Made by a program: the position numbers and the translations under genes | The notes under the pieces: generated by a model | What the model saw: the letters and a program-made list of their open reading frames with translations, nothing else | What the model was told of the DNA's origin: nothing | The model's database searches: none | Origin: Strigomonas culicis | Lineage: Eukaryota > Euglenozoa > Kinetoplastea > Trypanosomatida > Trypanosomatidae | Assembly: GCA_000482145.1 (NCBI GenBank) | Contig: AUXH01000435.1 | Span: forward strand, 1 to 16,479 | Reading direction: 5' to 3' | DNA: 16,479 nucleotides | Shown: positions 14,773-16,479 of the stretch, piece after piece | Layout: each line of letters begins with the position of its first letter | Numbering within the stretch: the stretch's first letter is position 1

Positions 14773-14817
14773 ATGCGACGGGTGGTGTTCTTCTTCAGAA
14801 TGCAAAGGCTTATCCAT

Positions 14818-14837
14818 CTACCTCAACATGGAGGTAG
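14818..14837. repeat. Inverted repeat, 7-bp stem with 6-nt loop
   Basis: CTACCTC at 14818-14824 pairs perfectly with GAGGTAG at 14831-14837 around a 6-nt loop. It lies 52-71 nt downstream of the methyltransferase stop at 14889 and just upstream of the next gene's pyrimidine tract, so it would be in the 3' UTR or the processing zone between the two genes. Confidence 0.75.
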
Positions 14838-14888
14838 CTTGGGGTTACATTTTTACTCTTTTTTTTTGTGTGTGTTTGGTTATCGTTA

Positions 14889-16322
14889 TTAATCGTTGCG
14901 AGGTCGCTTCTCCTTCTTTTGCGGCGCCGCTGCTGCGGCGGTCCGCTCACCGTCGGTGGGTGTGGGTGCCGTCGATGGGTCCACGATCAGAAGGGAGTCC
15001 CCCCTCGTCGTGCCGAGCGTCATCTCGGTCACAAAAATGGGCATCCCGAGTTCGCTCTTCTCCTCCTCCATCTCGCTCCGTTTCCAGTTCCAGTAGCGCA
15101 TGCCGCCGCCGTCCGCCGGCGCCGGGCTGAGGGCGCGGAGCTGCTGGAGGTCCACCGCGGCCATCAGGATGTCCTCCTTCTGCCGGTCCTGTATCGTCTC
15201 CGCGAGCCGGGCGATCATGTCGGCACGCACCGCCTCCCGCCACGCCGCCGTGGCGGTGCCCCGCGGTGCGCTGTACGCGCGGTACCGCTGCTCGTTCTTT
15301 TCGTTTTGGCTGTGCAGCAGGGCGAGGAACTGGGCCTCGACATTCCGCACCCGCTGCTCGCAGAAGTTGATGATCTGACACCCCTGCGGCGGTGCCACAC
15401 CCGCATCGCGCGGGTCGCCCTGATGCAGCACAAGGAGGATCTCCGACAGCGTGTACAGCAGCGCCGGCCAGTCCTTGGGGTTGCCGTAGAGCGCATCGCA
15501 CATGACGACATAATCCACGCGGTGCGGCGGCGGCCGCCCCTTGAAGAGGAGCCGCGCCGCGGCCTGGCAGCTCTGCGACGGCGCGGCGAGGTCCTGCAGC
15601 ATGTCGCGCACGACGGACGCCACATCCGCCGGCCCGCCCCCACCGCCGCCGCCGCTGCTGCTGCTACGCTCTGTGTGCTTCTGCTGCTTTGCCGCCTTCG
15701 CGGCCCCGCTCTCGCGCTGGCGGAGCCGCTTGTGGGGGTTGAGCCCGATGGTGTCGGTGGGCCCCCAGCGCCACCCCAGCACCTCGCAGCGGCCTCCGCC
15801 GTGCTGCGGCGATGGACCGCCGTCGTCAGGGGGAGGCGCCTGGCCGGCCGCTATCTGGGCAGCGTTCAGCTTGCGGTTGGCGCTCATGAGTGGATAGAGG
15901 TCCGGCAGGTCGGTCACCAACACGGTCGCCCCCGCGCGCGCGAGGGCGATGCCGAGGCTGCCGACGCCGGCGCCGAGCTCCACCACGGTGAGCCCCGCCA
16001 GCGGCGGCCCGCGCGGCTGCCGCAGGTTCGCCTGCACCCGCGGGTGGCGCGCGAAGACGTGGTGGTGGAGGTGGCGGAGCGCCGCGAGGTTGCTGTTCCA
16101 CAGCACGGCGCCCAGCAGCCCCTCCGCGCTCTCCAGCTCGCTCGCCAGCTCGTCCTCCTCCGACGCGGTGAGCGGGACCGCATCGGGGGCCCGGCCGCGC
16201 GCCGCCGATGGAGCGGCCCCATCGGGTGTCTCACCGTCCGCCGGCGCGTCCTCCACGCCGAAGAAGATGTTGCGCACAGGGCCGTAGATGGTGTCGAGCT
16301 CGCGCCGCACCCACTTGATCAT
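14889..16322 (-). CDS. METTL21/FAM86-type protein-lysine methyltransferase (477 aa)
   Basis: This is a class I SAM-dependent methyltransferase of the lysine methyltransferase family 16 (Methyltransf_16). The family modifies single lysines on proteins such as elongation factors, VCP and Hsp70. Seen: GAVLWNSNLAAL at about 71-82, the family's G-x-x-W entry motif; VVELGAGVGSLGIALA at 113-128 (motif I); VTDLPDLYPLMSANRKLN at 136-153, with D138 as the likely ribose-binding acid; VLGWRWG at 181-187; and CDALYGNPKDWPALLYTL at 275-292, matching the family's D-x-x-Y signature. Between WRWG and D-x-x-Y lies an insert of about 80 residues with Ser and Gly runs, where relatives have few residues. A C-terminal extension of about 150 residues ends in a lysine-rich tail. 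The start is the ATG at 16322; a four-codon longer frame needs TTG. The substrate cannot be predicted. Confidence 0.8.
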   Translation of the reverse strand: MIKWVRRELDTIYGPVRNIFFGVEDAPADGETPDGAAPSAARGRAPDAVPLTASEEDELASELESAEGLLGAVLWNSNLAALRHLHHHVFARHPRVQANLRQPRGPPLAGLTVVELGAGVGSLGIALARAGATVLVTDLPDLYPLMSANRKLNAAQIAAGQAPPPDDGGPSPQHGGGRCEVLGWRWGPTDTIGLNPHKRLRQRESGAAKAAKQQKHTERSSSSGGGGGGGPADVASVVRDMLQDLAAPSQSCQAAARLLFKGRPPPHRVDYVVMCDALYGNPKDWPALLYTLSEILLVLHQGDPRDAGVAPPQGCQIINFCEQRVRNVEAQFLALLHSQNEKNEQRYRAYSAPRGTATAAWREAVRADMIARLAETIQDRQKEDILMAAVDLQQLRALSPAPADGGGMRYWNWKRSEMEEEKSELGMPIFVTEMTLGTTRGDSLLIVDPSTAPTPTDGERTAAAAAPQKKEKRPRND

Positions 16323-16341
16323 GGCAATGTACAAATCTACA

Positions 16342-16381
16342 CTTGTTAAAGTCCACGGTGAGAGAAGAAAAAGAAAAGAGA

Positions 16382-16447
<66 letters not shown>
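16342..16447 (-). promoter_or_regulatory. Predicted spliced-leader acceptor for the methyltransferase, with a CT-repeat tract
   Basis: On the minus strand a CT-repeat and CT-rich tract (16447-16360) is followed by its first AG, in TTTAACAAG, at 16343-16342, with a second at 16338-16337. The leader would be 19 or 14 nt and has no upstream ATG. Confidence 0.6.
16385..16447. repeat. (AG)n microsatellite
   Basis: There are about 31 uninterrupted AG units. On the transcribed strand this is (CT)n and forms most of the polypyrimidine tract upstream of the methyltransferase. Confidence 0.95.
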
Positions 16448-16449
<2 letters not shown>

Positions 16450-16479
16450 CGTACGACGACGTACGACGACGACGACGAC
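16448..16479. repeat. TAC/GAC trinucleotide repeat at the window edge
   Basis: Mixed TACG and (GAC)n units run to the end of the window. The end of the array is not seen. Confidence 0.8.

Noticed and set aside
13588..14817. 409-codon minus-strand frame overlapping the coiled-coil gene
   Set aside because: Longer, but Ala/Arg/Gly-biased and lacking GC3; it also starts upstream of the predicted splice acceptor.
16323..16334. Four-codon extension of the methyltransferase
   Set aside because: It needs a TTG start; the ATG at 16322 is the first ATG.
14868..16349. 493-codon plus-strand frame across the methyltransferase
   Set aside because: The minus frame contains the complete SAM-binding and D-x-x-Y motifs; this one has none.

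Overview
The window looks like a piece of a trypanosomatid (kinetoplastid) chromosome. Seven protein genes lie head to tail on the minus strand. None needs a cis-intron. Coding sequence is very GC-rich, with G or C in nearly every third codon position. The spacers are AT-rich, full of homopolymers and simple repeats. Most genes are preceded, on the minus strand, by a pyrimidine tract and an AG, which is the arrangement expected for spliced-leader trans-splicing of a polycistronic transcript. An Alb3/Oxa1-like protein, a folate/biopterin (BT1-type) transporter and an atypical DYRK kinase fit this group. The genus cannot be fixed from the sequence alone.

Layout in transcription order (right to left). 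(1) 16322-14889: a seven-beta-strand lysine methyltransferase of the METTL21/FAM86 type, behind a long (AG)n tract. (2) 14696-13629: an unrecognised coiled-coil protein with an N-terminal Cys/His cluster, only 192 bases downstream. (3) 13219-11837: a multi-pass membrane protein resembling the Oxa1/YidC/Alb3 insertases, probably mitochondrial. (4) 11182-6332: a 1616-residue kinase with an 800-residue disordered N-terminus, a class 2 DYRK-like NAPA/DH segment and a catalytic domain with large inserts, DFS instead of DFG and no YxY in the activation loop. (5) and (6) 5683-4085 and 3154-1586: two proteins of similar size (532 and 522 residues) that appear to be diverged tandem paralogues of an uncharacterised family. 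(7) 541-1: the N-terminus of a folate/biopterin transporter, cut by the window edge.

The genes show no common pathway. Co-orientation in trypanosomatids reflects shared transcription, not shared function, so regulation is expected at splicing, UTR and translation level. The main points for follow-up are the tandem paralogue family, the atypical DYRK, the A-homopolymers abutting the start codons of genes 5-7, the overlapping upstream ATG at the transporter, and several spacer elements: a 20-bp palindrome, a roughly 65-bp tandem duplication and a small hairpin. No RNA gene, mobile element or CRISPR array was found.
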